This document shows positions 21,223 to 31,273 of a stretch of 64,000 bases of DNA, one piece after another. This stretch comes from Thermoproteota archaeon (GTDB lineage Archaea > Korarchaeota > JAOZGF01 > JAOZFZ01), in NCBI GenBank assembly GCA_027492035.1, contig JAOZFT010000004.1:597249-661248 (forward strand). The letters run 5' to 3'. Position numbers and translations under genes: made by a program. The notes beneath the pieces are model-generated. The model was not told the origin of the DNA. It worked only from the letters and a program-made list of their open reading frames with translations, and searched no databases. Each line of letters begins with the position of its first letter. Position 1 is the stretch's first letter.

Positions 21223-21697
21223 AACTATTTATTGTTAAGGAAAAGACTGTGTTGTAAATGAGAAGTCTAAAAAAAGAAGCAGCATAATCTTGGCCATTTA
21301 AGTTGTTCAGAACAATTCCTTTAAGTAATAAACCCTTAAGTCTAGTTCTTCCTGTTTTTCTTACCAGTAATGAATTAACTCTTTCACAAACAATACGTAT
21401 CCCCCTTCGAAAGCACTGACTTACTGGGGTTATAAACTTTACCGCCTCTCATAAAAACCAAAACCCCTTTTTCCATGTCTCCTTCAAAAATAATGAGAAA
21501 GTAGTCGGAAAAATGTTTTTAATTCCTTTATAAATTTTACGTTTTTTGAAGCAATAAGCACCTTTATTATCATCTATGTACTTTTTAAAACAAAAATCCT
21601 TGGCTATACCAACTCTTATGCGAAAACGTTGCAAAGAGGATGTGATAATTAAACAACCATTAATAACCCTTAAACCATATTTTTATCAAGCTAAGAA

Positions 21698-22713
21698 CTA
21701 AGCAACGCATTTGTTGAAACATGCCTTCTCATAATTTCTTAAATCCTTCTTACATAATTTTTTATTTTTTCCATGTCTTACTCTCTCCTTCTCCATCCCA
21801 ATATTATAAGCACAAATTAAATAATACATTATCCACCCGGAGAATTTACTCCATCTTTCCGCAAATTTTCTAACAATATCACCTGATTGAAGTTTTCCAC
21901 TGAAATAGAAGTGTGAAACTGCTTTTCTAGCTCTTGGATCATCTGGGACGCAGAGATTCATTCTGCCCAATGTCGTTACCAATACCGTTTCTGCAGTCCA
22001 CCCTCCAACTCCTTTGAATTTCATCAATTCTTCAATTGCGTCTTCGCCATTCATCTTTTTAAGCTTCTCCAAATCATATCCTTCAGTAATTTTTAACGCC
22101 AATTCTTTGATATATCTTGATTTTTGAAGAGATAATTTACATTTCCTCAATTCGTTTTCGTCAACCTTTGCCAATGTTTGGGGTGAGGAGAAATTATAAT
22201 ATGACTCGCCGTTAGTTTCGTCTTCTCCCCAAATATCTTAACTAAGGCTCCAGTTATTGCATAGGCTGCCCGTAAAGAAATCTGCTGCTGAATTATTACC
22301 CTAATTGCTCCCTCGAACATGCTTGCTCCAATTCCAGGTGATCTAAGGCCATAAAGTTTATCCTTTACCTCACAAAAGCGTTTCATCTTGGCTCATGAAC
22401 CTATACTGCTCCTCAAGGTCATCCCTTAATCTGAAAATATCTGTAACCTTCCCTAATAAATGCTTTTCTCTTCCGCATCTAACTTAGAGAACACATTAAT
22501 CCTTAATTTTGGTTTTTCCACTGTGCCAATGGAAACAACTATCTCAGTTATTTTCCCTTTCAATAAATTAATTCTTTCAATTAAGCCTTGTCTCCAATTT
22601 ACTTCCCGTTCAATACCTTCTTTGTTATTTCGTCCAACTTGTTCCTTATATCCTCCTTTAAGTACCAGGCTAGCCTTGGAAAGATACTCACCTTCCACTA
22701 AAACCTCTTCCAT
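21698..22713 (-). pseudogene. Frameshifted DNA-3-methyladenine glycosylase-like gene (HhH-GPD, AlkA/OGG type)
   Basis: Collinear fragments in alternating frames: 22713-22453 (N-terminal); unlisted fragment about 22450-22363 reading EKHLLGKVTDIFRLRDDLEEQYRFMSQDETLL*; 22386-22147 (GLRSPGIGASMFEGAIRVIIQQQISLRAAYAITGALVKIFG); then YNFSSPQTLAKVDENELRKCKLSLQKSRYIKELAL...FKGVGGWTAETVLVTTLGRMNLCVPDDPRARKAV (HhH plus catalytic Asp) ending 21698. Confidence 0.82.
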
Positions 22714-23188
22714 ATCAAAAACTTTTTTTCATAATAACCCCCCTTTATGAAAAGATAATTGGTTTTAAAAAGAGAAACATGGAAAAGGCAAAGCTTTTTA
22801 AGAACCATTAAGTAAGCTCTGAAAACGTTTACTGTAAAAAATAAAACGCTTCCTTATAAATAAATGGATTGGTAAGGCATTATCCTCACTTTAAAAAGGC
22901 CTCTCCAAGAAATTGCTTTGTTACAATTCTCTATTTATTTAAAAAGTTTCACGTTTTTACTTTAAACTACCCACTATAAAACTTTTTAAGAACTGGAATC
23001 ATAACTAATCATAACATTGATGCATAAAAATAAAAAAAGGCTTCGAAGGTTCATTGTTAAGTTTACCCTGGATCTTGAAGTAAAAAGGGTTACTTTCGCG
23101 GTTTTTGCTTATCTTTCCCATGGATTCAATAAACTGTTGAAGCCTGTTCCTTTTAAAATATAGTTGCTTTTTCAGAATAAAATTACCT

Positions 23189-24004
23189 TCACCATTTACT
23201 TTTATAGCTTCCAATTACTTTAATGAATAAAGTATTTTCACGCAAGTCCTTTAATGCTTCAGAAATTTTCCTGTCGCGTAAGTTCCCTTCTATATCAACA
23301 TAGAAAGAATAATTCCACGGCTGATCCTTTATAGGTCTTGACTCTAAATGTAACATGTTAATGTTTCTCTTGGCAAATGCCTCTAAGGCTTTGTAAAGAG
23401 CTCCAGGCTTATGTTCAGTTATAAAAATAAGTGATGTTTTATCGCTGCCATCTGAAATAAACAAATCTCTTCTTAAAATAAAGAATTGGGTGTAATTGTT
23501 TTCTGAGTCTTGGATGTTCTCCCTTAAAACTTTCATGCCGTAGAGTTCGGCAGCATATTTGCTGGCTATGGCTGCTGAATTTCTCTTGCCAGAACTTTTT
23601 ACCTCCATAACACTCCCTGCAGTGTCGAAACTAGGTATTATTTTGAAATTCATTTTTTCAAGGAAGTTTTTACATTGAGATAACGCTTCAGGATGAGAAT
23701 AAACGTATTCTATTTCATTAAGAGAAGATTCCGGGAAACCAATTAATACATGTTCAATTTTCAATGTAACTTCCCCGATTACATAAGCTTCCTCTTCAAA
23801 TAAAAGATCCATTACCTCCCTTATTCCTCCAGTTATGGAGTTACGTATGGGTAACACAGCAAAATCTATCTCCTCATTTTTTAAACCTTCAAATACATCT
23901 CGGAAAGTCTTGTATTGCTTGAACTCTATACTCTCCCTAAAAAATATTTTGGAGGCCTGTTCACTGTAGCAGCCCCTAACTCCTTGGTAACCAATCTTTT
24001 TCAT
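23189..24004 (-). CDS. pheA: Prephenate dehydratase with C-terminal ACT domain
   Basis: GYQGVRGCYSEQAS, AVLPIRNSITGGI, SDKTSLIFITEHKPGALYKALEAFAKRNINMLHLESRP (ESRP ACT motif). Confidence 0.94.
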   Translation of the reverse strand: MKKIGYQGVRGCYSEQASKIFFRESIEFKQYKTFRDVFEGLKNEEIDFAVLPIRNSITGGIREVMDLLFEEEAYVIGEVTLKIEHVLIGFPESSLNEIEYVYSHPEALSQCKNFLEKMNFKIIPSFDTAGSVMEVKSSGKRNSAAIASKYAAELYGMKVLRENIQDSENNYTQFFILRRDLFISDGSDKTSLIFITEHKPGALYKALEAFAKRNINMLHLESRPIKDQPWNYSFYVDIEGNLRDRKISEALKDLRENTLFIKVIGSYKSKW

Positions 24005-24068
24005 TTCTGCCTCCTCGTTCTATACTGTAAAGTTTGGAAGCATTAAGGTGATGTTTAATTTTTTAAAA

Positions 24069-25004
24069 TCAAACAAAAGCAAGCCATTTCCTGTATTTTT
24101 CATCAGCTTCCCTTATCACCCTTAAAAATTCATTTCTCAATTTTTTAGTTACTTCTCCCACTTTGCCGTTCCCTACTTTCCTGTGGTCGATTTCAACTAT
24201 GGGTGTTATTTCAGCAGCTGTTCCCGTAAAGAAAACCTCATCGGCAGTGAAAAGTTCACTTCTTGTCAAATTCTTCTCCACAACATTAAAACCTAAATTC
24301 TCAGCTATTTCAATCACTGAATCCCTTGTTACACCATGTAAAATAGATGCTTCCAATGGTGGAGTATAAATAACTTCATTCGCCACTACGAATATGTTCT
24401 CTCCTGTACCTTCTGAAACCAGGCCCCTACTGTCAAGCATTATAGCTTCTGTAAACCCTCTTCTGTGAGCTTCCATTGAAGCCAAAATAGAATTAAGGTA
24501 TTGACCTGATGCTTTTGCTTCCATTGGGAGCATAGCATTACTTATCCTTACCCACGAAGAAATCGTACACGTAGCCCCTTTTTCAAAAGCTTCCTCTCCA
24601 AGGTAAGCTCCCCAAGGCCAAACAGCAACAATTACTTCAGTAGGGTTAGATGACGGGTCTAAACTCATTCCTCCTAAACCCTTAAAGGCTAAAGGCCTAA
24701 TATAGCATTCCTCTAACTCATTCACTCTCACAGTTTCTTTAATAATTTCCATAAACTCATCCAAGGAATAAGGAATCTCCATAAAATAAATTTTAGCTGA
24801 ACTAAAAAATCTCTTAACATGCTCCCTTAACCTGAAAACAGCAGGGCCCTTAACTGTTTTATAACATCTAATCCCCTCAAAAACACCCGATCCATAGTGT
24901 AAGCCATGGACAAGAACATGAACTTTTGCTTCATCCCAGTCAACAAATTTGCCGTTCATCCAGATTTTCTTTGTTTTTTCAGGCAAGAAACCACCTCCTG
25001 TCAA
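24069..25004 (-). CDS. ilvE: Branched-chain-amino-acid aminotransferase
   Basis: HGLHYGSGVFEGIRCY, KASGQYLNSILA, DSRGLVSEGTGENIF, FTGTAAEITPI; 311 aa. Confidence 0.95.
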   Translation of the reverse strand: MTGGGFLPEKTKKIWMNGKFVDWDEAKVHVLVHGLHYGSGVFEGIRCYKTVKGPAVFRLREHVKRFFSSAKIYFMEIPYSLDEFMEIIKETVRVNELEECYIRPLAFKGLGGMSLDPSSNPTEVIVAVWPWGAYLGEEAFEKGATCTISSWVRISNAMLPMEAKASGQYLNSILASMEAHRRGFTEAIMLDSRGLVSEGTGENIFVVANEVIYTPPLEASILHGVTRDSVIEIAENLGFNVVEKNLTRSELFTADEVFFTGTAAEITPIVEIDHRKVGNGKVGEVTKKLRNEFLRVIREADEKYRKWLAFV

Positions 25005-25255
25005 CCCTTATCACAAAGAAGTTAGCCTTTAAAGTGGAAGGAGCAGCTTTATAAATTTTTCCATTAAATGTTGAAAAAAGTTTTAAAAAGAGCTTCTTTG
25101 TAAATATTTGTCCATTTATTCCTAAAAAGATTAAAACACATGGTTCCTAAAGGTTTTGCAAATTGCCATTTTTCAACCTGAAAAACCCAAAAAACAAAAG
25201 AAAACTTCTACACTTTAATTTATAAAAGAAATTTCTCCTCTTCTTTTTTGAAAAT

Positions 25256-25265
25256 TTTTATATAC
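25256..25265 (+). promoter_or_regulatory. Candidate archaeal TATA box upstream of the radical SAM gene
   Basis: TTTTTATATA in the intergenic region about 90 nt upstream of ATG 25354; not experimentally supported. Confidence 0.4.
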
Positions 25266-25353
25266 CAAACAAAATAAATTCTTCCTTAAAACATTTGGAA
25301 AAATTTATGGTAAAATCTTCCTTACACAGAATTCATTCAAAAGGAGCCCTAAA

Positions 25354-26658
25354 ATGAAGAGGAAAATCTATGATGGTGTGTTTAAAACAAACGAAGGCAG
25401 AACAATTAAACTTCATTTAATTGAAGAAGGAAAAACCGGTATTTTAGTTATTAACGCAAATAAGATACTTTACACAAATGAAACAGGAAAGGAGCATCTG
25501 AAACTTATATTAAAGGGGAAGGAAGTAGATGAAGCAGTTAAGACACTTCACAGAAAATTTAAAGCAAACTCGGAACAACTGAGAAAAAACCATGAAAACA
25601 TTCTCTTAATGCTTAACATTCTCTCGAAAACAAACAAAATAGCACCGACCTTATTTTACGGAGTAAAAAGGATAGATCCCTTATCTAAAGACCTAAACCA
25701 TCCCTTACGTATGGATCTAGCCCTAACGTACAGATGCAACAACGACTGTCTCCACTGTTATGCTGGTGGTTCTCGTCAAACAAAAGAATTAACCACTGGT
25801 GAATGGAAAAAGGTGATTAAAAAGGTTTATTCACTCGGTGTTCCACAGATAGTCTTTACGGGGGGTGAACCAACTCTAAGAAAAGATTTACCTGAACTTA
25901 TAGAGTATGCTCAGAAGAAAGGAGCAGTTACAGGTTTGATAACTAACGGTAGAAGGTTTAAGGATGAAAATTACGTAGCAGGATTAGTAGAGAAGGGTTT
26001 GGATTACACCCAAATAACTATTGAATCAAATAAGCCTGAAGTTCATGACAAAATTACGCAAGTGAAGGGAAGCTGGGAAGAAACAGTTAAAGGAATAGAA
26101 AACGCCTTGAAACAAAACTTCTATGTATCGACAAACACCACCCTATCCAAATACACAATTAACCACGTTGAGGAAATAGTGGATTTCCTCCACCAGTTGG
26201 GAATCAAAAATTTCGGATTTAATGCTTTAATTTATTCAGGTAGGGCAAAGGAGGCTGAATCGGTTTTTGCTTTAGAACCTCAAGAATTAAAAGAAGCATT
26301 GGAAAAAATTAAAATTAAAGCTGAGGAAAACAATATGCACTTTATCTGGTACACCCCCACAAAATATTGTGAGTTAAACCCTGTAGAAATGGGTCTAGAC
26401 CCAAAATTTTGTTCAGCTGTCAAAATAAACATGTTGATTGAGCCTGACGGCACAATTCTCCCATGCCAGTCCTGGTTTGAGCCCCTTGGAAACATTTTAA
26501 AAGATAAATGGAAGGAAGTGACTGAGAAGAAACTTTACCAGTATGTTAAGGAATGGGGATGGATGCCTGAGGAATGCAATAACTGCCCATTCCGAAACAT
26601 TTGCAGTTACGGGTGCCCTTTAAAAATAGGGGTATGTGAAACCTGTCTAAGAATATGA
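25354..26658 (+). CDS. Radical SAM/SPASM protein with N-terminal PqqD-like extension
   Basis: CNNDCLHCYAG (CxxxCxxC), FTGGEPTLRKDL, SPASM cysteines FCSAV...ILPCQSW...CNNCPFRNICSYGCPL. Confidence 0.88.
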   Translation: MKRKIYDGVFKTNEGRTIKLHLIEEGKTGILVINANKILYTNETGKEHLKLILKGKEVDEAVKTLHRKFKANSEQLRKNHENILLMLNILSKTNKIAPTLFYGVKRIDPLSKDLNHPLRMDLALTYRCNNDCLHCYAGGSRQTKELTTGEWKKVIKKVYSLGVPQIVFTGGEPTLRKDLPELIEYAQKKGAVTGLITNGRRFKDENYVAGLVEKGLDYTQITIESNKPEVHDKITQVKGSWEETVKGIENALKQNFYVSTNTTLSKYTINHVEEIVDFLHQLGIKNFGFNALIYSGRAKEAESVFALEPQELKEALEKIKIKAEENNMHFIWYTPTKYCELNPVEMGLDPKFCSAVKINMLIEPDGTILPCQSWFEPLGNILKDKWKEVTEKKLYQYVKEWGWMPEECNNCPFRNICSYGCPLKIGVCETCLRI

Positions 26659-27219
26659 TTTAGTTTAAAATGAAGAAGTCCTTGAACCTGTATACTTCCT
26701 AGTTTAAAAAATAGAAGACGTTAAAGTTTATAATCTCCTTGAAATCAAACTTTTTAACTTAAAATATTCCTTACAGATTCTGTCCCCATTAAAAAACAAT
26801 GCCTAAGTTTTTTGTTTCAACTCTCCGCGAAACCTTTCCTCCCATTTCTCTTCAAGACTCTGTAGGGGTAAGAATAACGTAATTGATCTATGCCTGTCAC
26901 TCCACTCTGAAATAAACATGTCTCTCAACCGCTCCACTTCTCAACCTTGCCAGTATACCCTAAACTTCCCTTGCCGACTACATTTTAAAAGATGCACTGT
27001 TAGTTTCTCCTTCTTCCGTCCCAATTTTTCCCTCCCTCCCCTTAGATTTTAAACGTTTCATTTCTCTCTTTTTATTTTGGAAGGCTTTCCCTCAGCCGTA
27101 AGGGCATTGTTTTGAGAAAAACATTTACATCCTTAAACATTAATCATTTTCACTTTAACTTTTTAAGTAAAAGTATCCCGTTGATTTTCTAAAACCTTTT
27201 AAAGGGCCCCAACCTTGAA

Positions 27220-27720
27220 GTGAGAATAATGATTAAACATTCCTTGAAAATGGGTTTTAGTTTTGGTTTAACCTCTGGAGTAATAACTACCCTTGGTTTA
27301 GTGATTGGGTTAAGTTCAGGAACTCATTCAAGACTTGCGGTTATAGGGGGTGTGTTGACAATAGCTGTTGCTGATTCCTTCTCAGACGCTGTAGGAGTCC
27401 ATGTTTCTGAAGAATCTGAAGGAAAACACACCCAAAAGGAAGTTTGGGAATCCACAATATCCACTTTCATATCGAAGTTTCTCTTCACAAACACATTCGT
27501 TATTCCAACCCTCTTACTTAGCCTTCAAGCAGCCATAATTGTAAGTCTTGTTTGGGGTTTGTCACTACTAAGTTTTTTCAGCTTCCTCATTGCTAAAGAG
27601 CAAAAAGTGAACCCCTGGAAAGTGGTTCTAGAGCATTTATTCATTACTTTAATAGTTGTAACCTCAGCTAACTATATAGGCAGTTTCATTTCTTCATTCT
27701 GCAGCTTAACCGGTCCCTGA
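27220..27720 (+). CDS. VIT1/CCC1-like integral membrane protein
   Basis: SFGLTSGVITTLGLVIGLSSGTHSRLAVIGGVLTIAVADSFSDAVGVHVSEESE; TM segments. Confidence 0.75.
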   Translation: MRIMIKHSLKMGFSFGLTSGVITTLGLVIGLSSGTHSRLAVIGGVLTIAVADSFSDAVGVHVSEESEGKHTQKEVWESTISTFISKFLFTNTFVIPTLLLSLQAAIIVSLVWGLSLLSFFSFLIAKEQKVNPWKVVLEHLFITLIVVTSANYIGSFISSFCSLTGP

Positions 27721-27907
27721 AGAATTCTCTCTATTAAGCCTCTAGAAACCATCTTTTTCAGGGTGTAAACAGGTTCCTTAAGCTTAAAACTAAACCTCCA
27801 ACAAGAAGATAAGCCTCCTTCATTAACTCAATTCATTTTTAAAAGTGTTGAAAGGTGTTTCCTTCACTTTTTTAGGGAGGGGGAGGTGTGTAAAGGAGGG
27901 GTTGAAA

Positions 27908-28930
27908 ATGAAAGTTTCAGAGATCGGCGAAAGAAAACTAATTGAAATCCTCCTAAATTTACTCAGTAAAGACCCTGAGGAATTATTTGGTTACGACGAC
28001 GTCTCTGGTAGAGTTTTACTTGGTGAACTTATCTTTTCGTTAAAAACAGACACTTTCGTTGCTTCAACCGACCTACTTCCAGGCACCCCTTGGAAAAGTG
28101 TAGGCCGCAAAATTGTGGTGATGAACATTAGCGACTTCGCAGCAAAGGGAATAACTCCCCTCGCGGGCTTAATTTCTCTCTGTTTAAAAGGTGACATGGA
28201 ACTTAGAGACGTGAAAGAGATTTATAAAGGGATAAATGAAACAGCTAAAGAATACAAAGTCCCCATCTGGGGTGGAGATACAAACGAGTGTTCAGACCTA
28301 GTCATTACAGGAGCATTTGCAGGAATAGGTTTAAAAAGTAAACTTGTTTTCAGGAGCGGGGCTAAACCAGGGGACCTAATTTACTCCACTGGAGAATTCG
28401 GATTAACAAGTGCAGCTTTCAAGATCCTGCTTGGAAAGAGGGAAGTTGAAGACAAAAAATTAAGGAAGAAAATTTTGAAGTCTGTGTATGAACCGAAAGC
28501 TAAACTGAAAGAAGGACTGACTTTAACAGATAAAAGACTTGTTAACGCAAGTATAGACTGCAGCGACGGGTTAGCTGCCTCTCTAAATGAATTAGCTAGG
28601 CAAAGCCGCGTAAACATACTTGTAGAAAAAATACCTGTAGCTAAAGAAGCAAAAAAATACTTTGAAACACAAAACCTAGACCCGGAAAAGGAAGCATTGT
28701 ACCAAGGTGGTGAAGAGTACGAATTAATTCTCACAATCCCCCCTGAAAAAATAGAAGAAGCGAAAAGTAACATAGAGAAAACAGGTTCAAAACTTTTCTA
28801 CATTGGAAAAGTAAAGAAGGGAAGGGGGGTTTATTTAATTAGAAACGGTGAGAAGGAAGTAATTGAAGACAGGGGTTGGCAGCACTTCCTTAAATGGAAA
28901 CGAAAATTTAATGTTCCCTCAAAAACTTAG
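27908..28930 (+). CDS. thiL: Thiamine-monophosphate kinase
   Basis: STDLLPGTPWKSVGRKIVVMNISDFAAKGITPLAGLISL, IWGGDTNECSDLVITGAF, IDCSDGLAASLNEL, GGEEYELI; start moved from 27845 to internal ATG (MKVSEIGERKLIE). Confidence 0.93.
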   Translation: MKVSEIGERKLIEILLNLLSKDPEELFGYDDVSGRVLLGELIFSLKTDTFVASTDLLPGTPWKSVGRKIVVMNISDFAAKGITPLAGLISLCLKGDMELRDVKEIYKGINETAKEYKVPIWGGDTNECSDLVITGAFAGIGLKSKLVFRSGAKPGDLIYSTGEFGLTSAAFKILLGKREVEDKKLRKKILKSVYEPKAKLKEGLTLTDKRLVNASIDCSDGLAASLNELARQSRVNILVEKIPVAKEAKKYFETQNLDPEKEALYQGGEEYELILTIPPEKIEEAKSNIEKTGSKLFYIGKVKKGRGVYLIRNGEKEVIEDRGWQHFLKWKRKFNVPSKT

Positions 28931-29262
28931 GAATCGAAAAACATTATATGTTGCAAGGAAAAGTCTTGAATTATTTATGTTCTGTGTTTAAAGGGGAAGA
29001 AATTATTTAGGAGGTTTAAGGAATTCATATGTAACTTGGTAATATGTTGCTTACGTTGTTGCTTCCTGTTCCCTCCTAAACTAGAACATTTAACAAGTTC
29101 AAGAATAGTTATCTATTAGACTTTATGAAGGAAGTCGTCTTCTATTTTCTTGTCAGGAAGCCTGTTTTATAAACAAGAGTCAAGCGATAAATAATTAAGT
29201 ATGCAGTTGAAGGAAAGGGTTCCATTTTTCCATTCCTCCTTTTTTTCTTTGTGATAAAAAGT

Positions 29263-30054
29263 TTACTCTCTTATTTTTATGAAGTTTATGAAGTTTCCTC
29301 TGGAAATTTTTTCCAGGACAAGACTATCTACTTCTCTCTTTAAAAGGAAATCAACTGTTTTCTTTACAGCTAATGGGTCAGAGGGTTCTCTTCCGCAGTC
29401 ACTGTTTAAAATGATTCTGTCAATAAGTTTCGGGTAACTTTCTATTATGTGGTAAACTTTTTCTTGTGTAAGTTTACCTGGTTGAACAGTTAATCCTATA
29501 TAGTAGGTGTTGTTTTCCATTTTCTCTAATTGATTCATGGTTAAGTGGTCAATCATTACTTGCTCCTGTTTAACCCTTGTTTCTTCCAATATTTTAAGTA
29601 TTAATTCAAAAATTTCTTGTTTATTTTTTCTTGGAGTATGGATAATTACAGGTTTCCCATAATCCCTAGCTAATTTCAACTGTTTCTTTAAAATTACCTG
29701 TTCCTTAATGGAGCCTTTCTCCAGCCCTGCTTCTCCAATAACAGCTGATTCTTCAATATTTCTTTCTATTTCCTTTATTTCCCCCTCCATTTTCCCGTAA
29801 ATGTTTCTTGGATGAATTCCTAAACCAATGTAGGGTGTTAATTTTAAACTTTTAAACCTCTCTTTTTCAGACTGTGTAAGCCACGTGTAAAGGTCTTTTA
29901 ACGTGCAGCGGCAGCTTGGTTTTACAGGGAAATAGGAAAGCACAGCTGCACCTTCATAGCCTTCTTCCTTTAAAAGTTTAAGGGTTGAGTAGTTGCTGAA
30001 GTAATGGTGAGTGTGGCCGTCGATAAACCTTGATTTTCCTCTTACTTCACTCAT
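29263..30054 (-). CDS. TatD-like metal-dependent hydrolase
   Basis: FIDGHTHHYFSNY, YIGLGIHPRNIY, AVIGEAGLEKGS, PVIIHTPRKNK, ILNSDCGREPSDP. Confidence 0.8.
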   Translation of the reverse strand: MSEVRGKSRFIDGHTHHYFSNYSTLKLLKEEGYEGAAVLSYFPVKPSCRCTLKDLYTWLTQSEKERFKSLKLTPYIGLGIHPRNIYGKMEGEIKEIERNIEESAVIGEAGLEKGSIKEQVILKKQLKLARDYGKPVIIHTPRKNKQEIFELILKILEETRVKQEQVMIDHLTMNQLEKMENNTYYIGLTVQPGKLTQEKVYHIIESYPKLIDRIILNSDCGREPSDPLAVKKTVDFLLKREVDSLVLEKISRGNFINFIKIRE

Positions 30055-30079
30055 TTTCCTTTCTTTCCCTTATCTATTT

Positions 30080-31237
30080 TCATATTACCTCGTTTAAGAC
30101 TTCAGCTAAATCCTTCACTTCTATTTCTTCATCCTTCCCTATAACTTTTACTGCATCTGTTAAATTCATTAAACAGAATGGACAGGCAGTAACTATTATG
30201 TCCGGATTCAGTTTAGCCGCCTCCTTAGCTCTTGTAACTGCAGGTCTCTCCTTAGGAGGTTCTTCCATCCATATTCTTCCTCCTCCTCCCCCACAACAGT
30301 AACTGTTCTCTCTGTTCCTCCTCATTTCTACAAACTGTAAACCCGGAATTGACTTAAGGATGTTTCTGGGTTCATCATATACTCCGTTATGTCTTCCGAG
30401 AAAGCATGGGTCATGGTAAGTAACCTTTTTGTTTAATCTCCCCTTTATCTTCAATTTTCCCTCCTTTATCAGGTTCCAAATGAACTGTGTATAGTGTTGA
30501 ACCTCGATTTTGCCTCCAAATTCCTTATATTCCTTCTTAAAAACGTTAAAACTGTGGGGGGAGGTTGTAACCATCCTTTTTACGTTGTATTTTTCAAAGT
30601 TAGCAATGTTTTCTTCAGCTAACATTTCAAACAACCCCTTTTCACCAAGTTTTAAAACTCCGTCTCCACAACATTTTTCCTTGTTTCCAAGTATGAAAAA
30701 ATCAACATTTGCTTTCCTGAAAATGTTAACTATGGCTTTAGCAACTTCTTGGTTTCTGGTGTCGTAGGATGGTGTACAACCTACAAAATAAAGGACTTCC
30801 CCTGTTTCCCCTTTACTTGCATCTTTCAAACTTAAATCCTTACACCATTCTGTTCTCTTGTTTTCTAATCCTCCCCAAGGATTTCCGTTCCTGAATGTGC
30901 TTTCAAGCATGTCCTGAACAGTTTTAGGTATAAACCCTCCCTCAACCACTTTACTCCTTAACTCAGTAACTAAATCACTAATACTTATTTCACTTGGGCA
31001 TCTCACACTGCACTTGTAACATGATGTACACATCCATAAAGTGTCCTCTTCAAAGACAGGTTCAATGTATTCTTCCCTGAAAAGGGCAATTACTTTTCTT
31101 GGGGTGTTTCCCCAAACAGTTGGACATGAACCTGAACAAACTCCACATTGTAAACACTCCCTAATTTTCTGCCCCAAAGGTGAACTATAAATTTCATTCA
31201 GTAATTCCTCGACTTGAACATTAATTTTTCCAGCCAA
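30080..31237 (-). CDS. HdrC-HdrB-like fused (HdrD-type) iron-sulfur protein with two CCG domains
   Basis: CLQCGVCSGSCP and CTSCYKCSVRCP 4Fe-4S motifs; CCG motifs FILGNKEKCCGDG and SYCCGGGGGRIW followed by CPFC. Confidence 0.88.
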   Translation of the reverse strand: MAGKINVQVEELLNEIYSSPLGQKIRECLQCGVCSGSCPTVWGNTPRKVIALFREEYIEPVFEEDTLWMCTSCYKCSVRCPSEISISDLVTELRSKVVEGGFIPKTVQDMLESTFRNGNPWGGLENKRTEWCKDLSLKDASKGETGEVLYFVGCTPSYDTRNQEVAKAIVNIFRKANVDFFILGNKEKCCGDGVLKLGEKGLFEMLAEENIANFEKYNVKRMVTTSPHSFNVFKKEYKEFGGKIEVQHYTQFIWNLIKEGKLKIKGRLNKKVTYHDPCFLGRHNGVYDEPRNILKSIPGLQFVEMRRNRENSYCCGGGGGRIWMEEPPKERPAVTRAKEAAKLNPDIIVTACPFCLMNLTDAVKVIGKDEEIEVKDLAEVLNEVI

Positions 31238-31273
31238 TTTTCACCTTTCCTCCTTTCATCTTTTTAAAAACTT

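Noticed and set aside
21449-21634. 61-aa minus-strand ORF between lysC and the glycosylase pseudogene
   Set aside because: Short, Lys/Phe-rich, no family resemblance and no clear start context; not supported as a gene.
23005-23214. 69-aa minus-strand ORF overlapping the pheA end
   Set aside because: Overlaps pheA and shows no recognisable domain; likely spurious.
26799-27052. Two short plus-strand ORFs (27 and 44 aa) as radical SAM precursor peptides
   Set aside because: No leader/core organisation, and they overlap the possible minus-strand pseudogene; kept only as weak candidates in the radical SAM finding.
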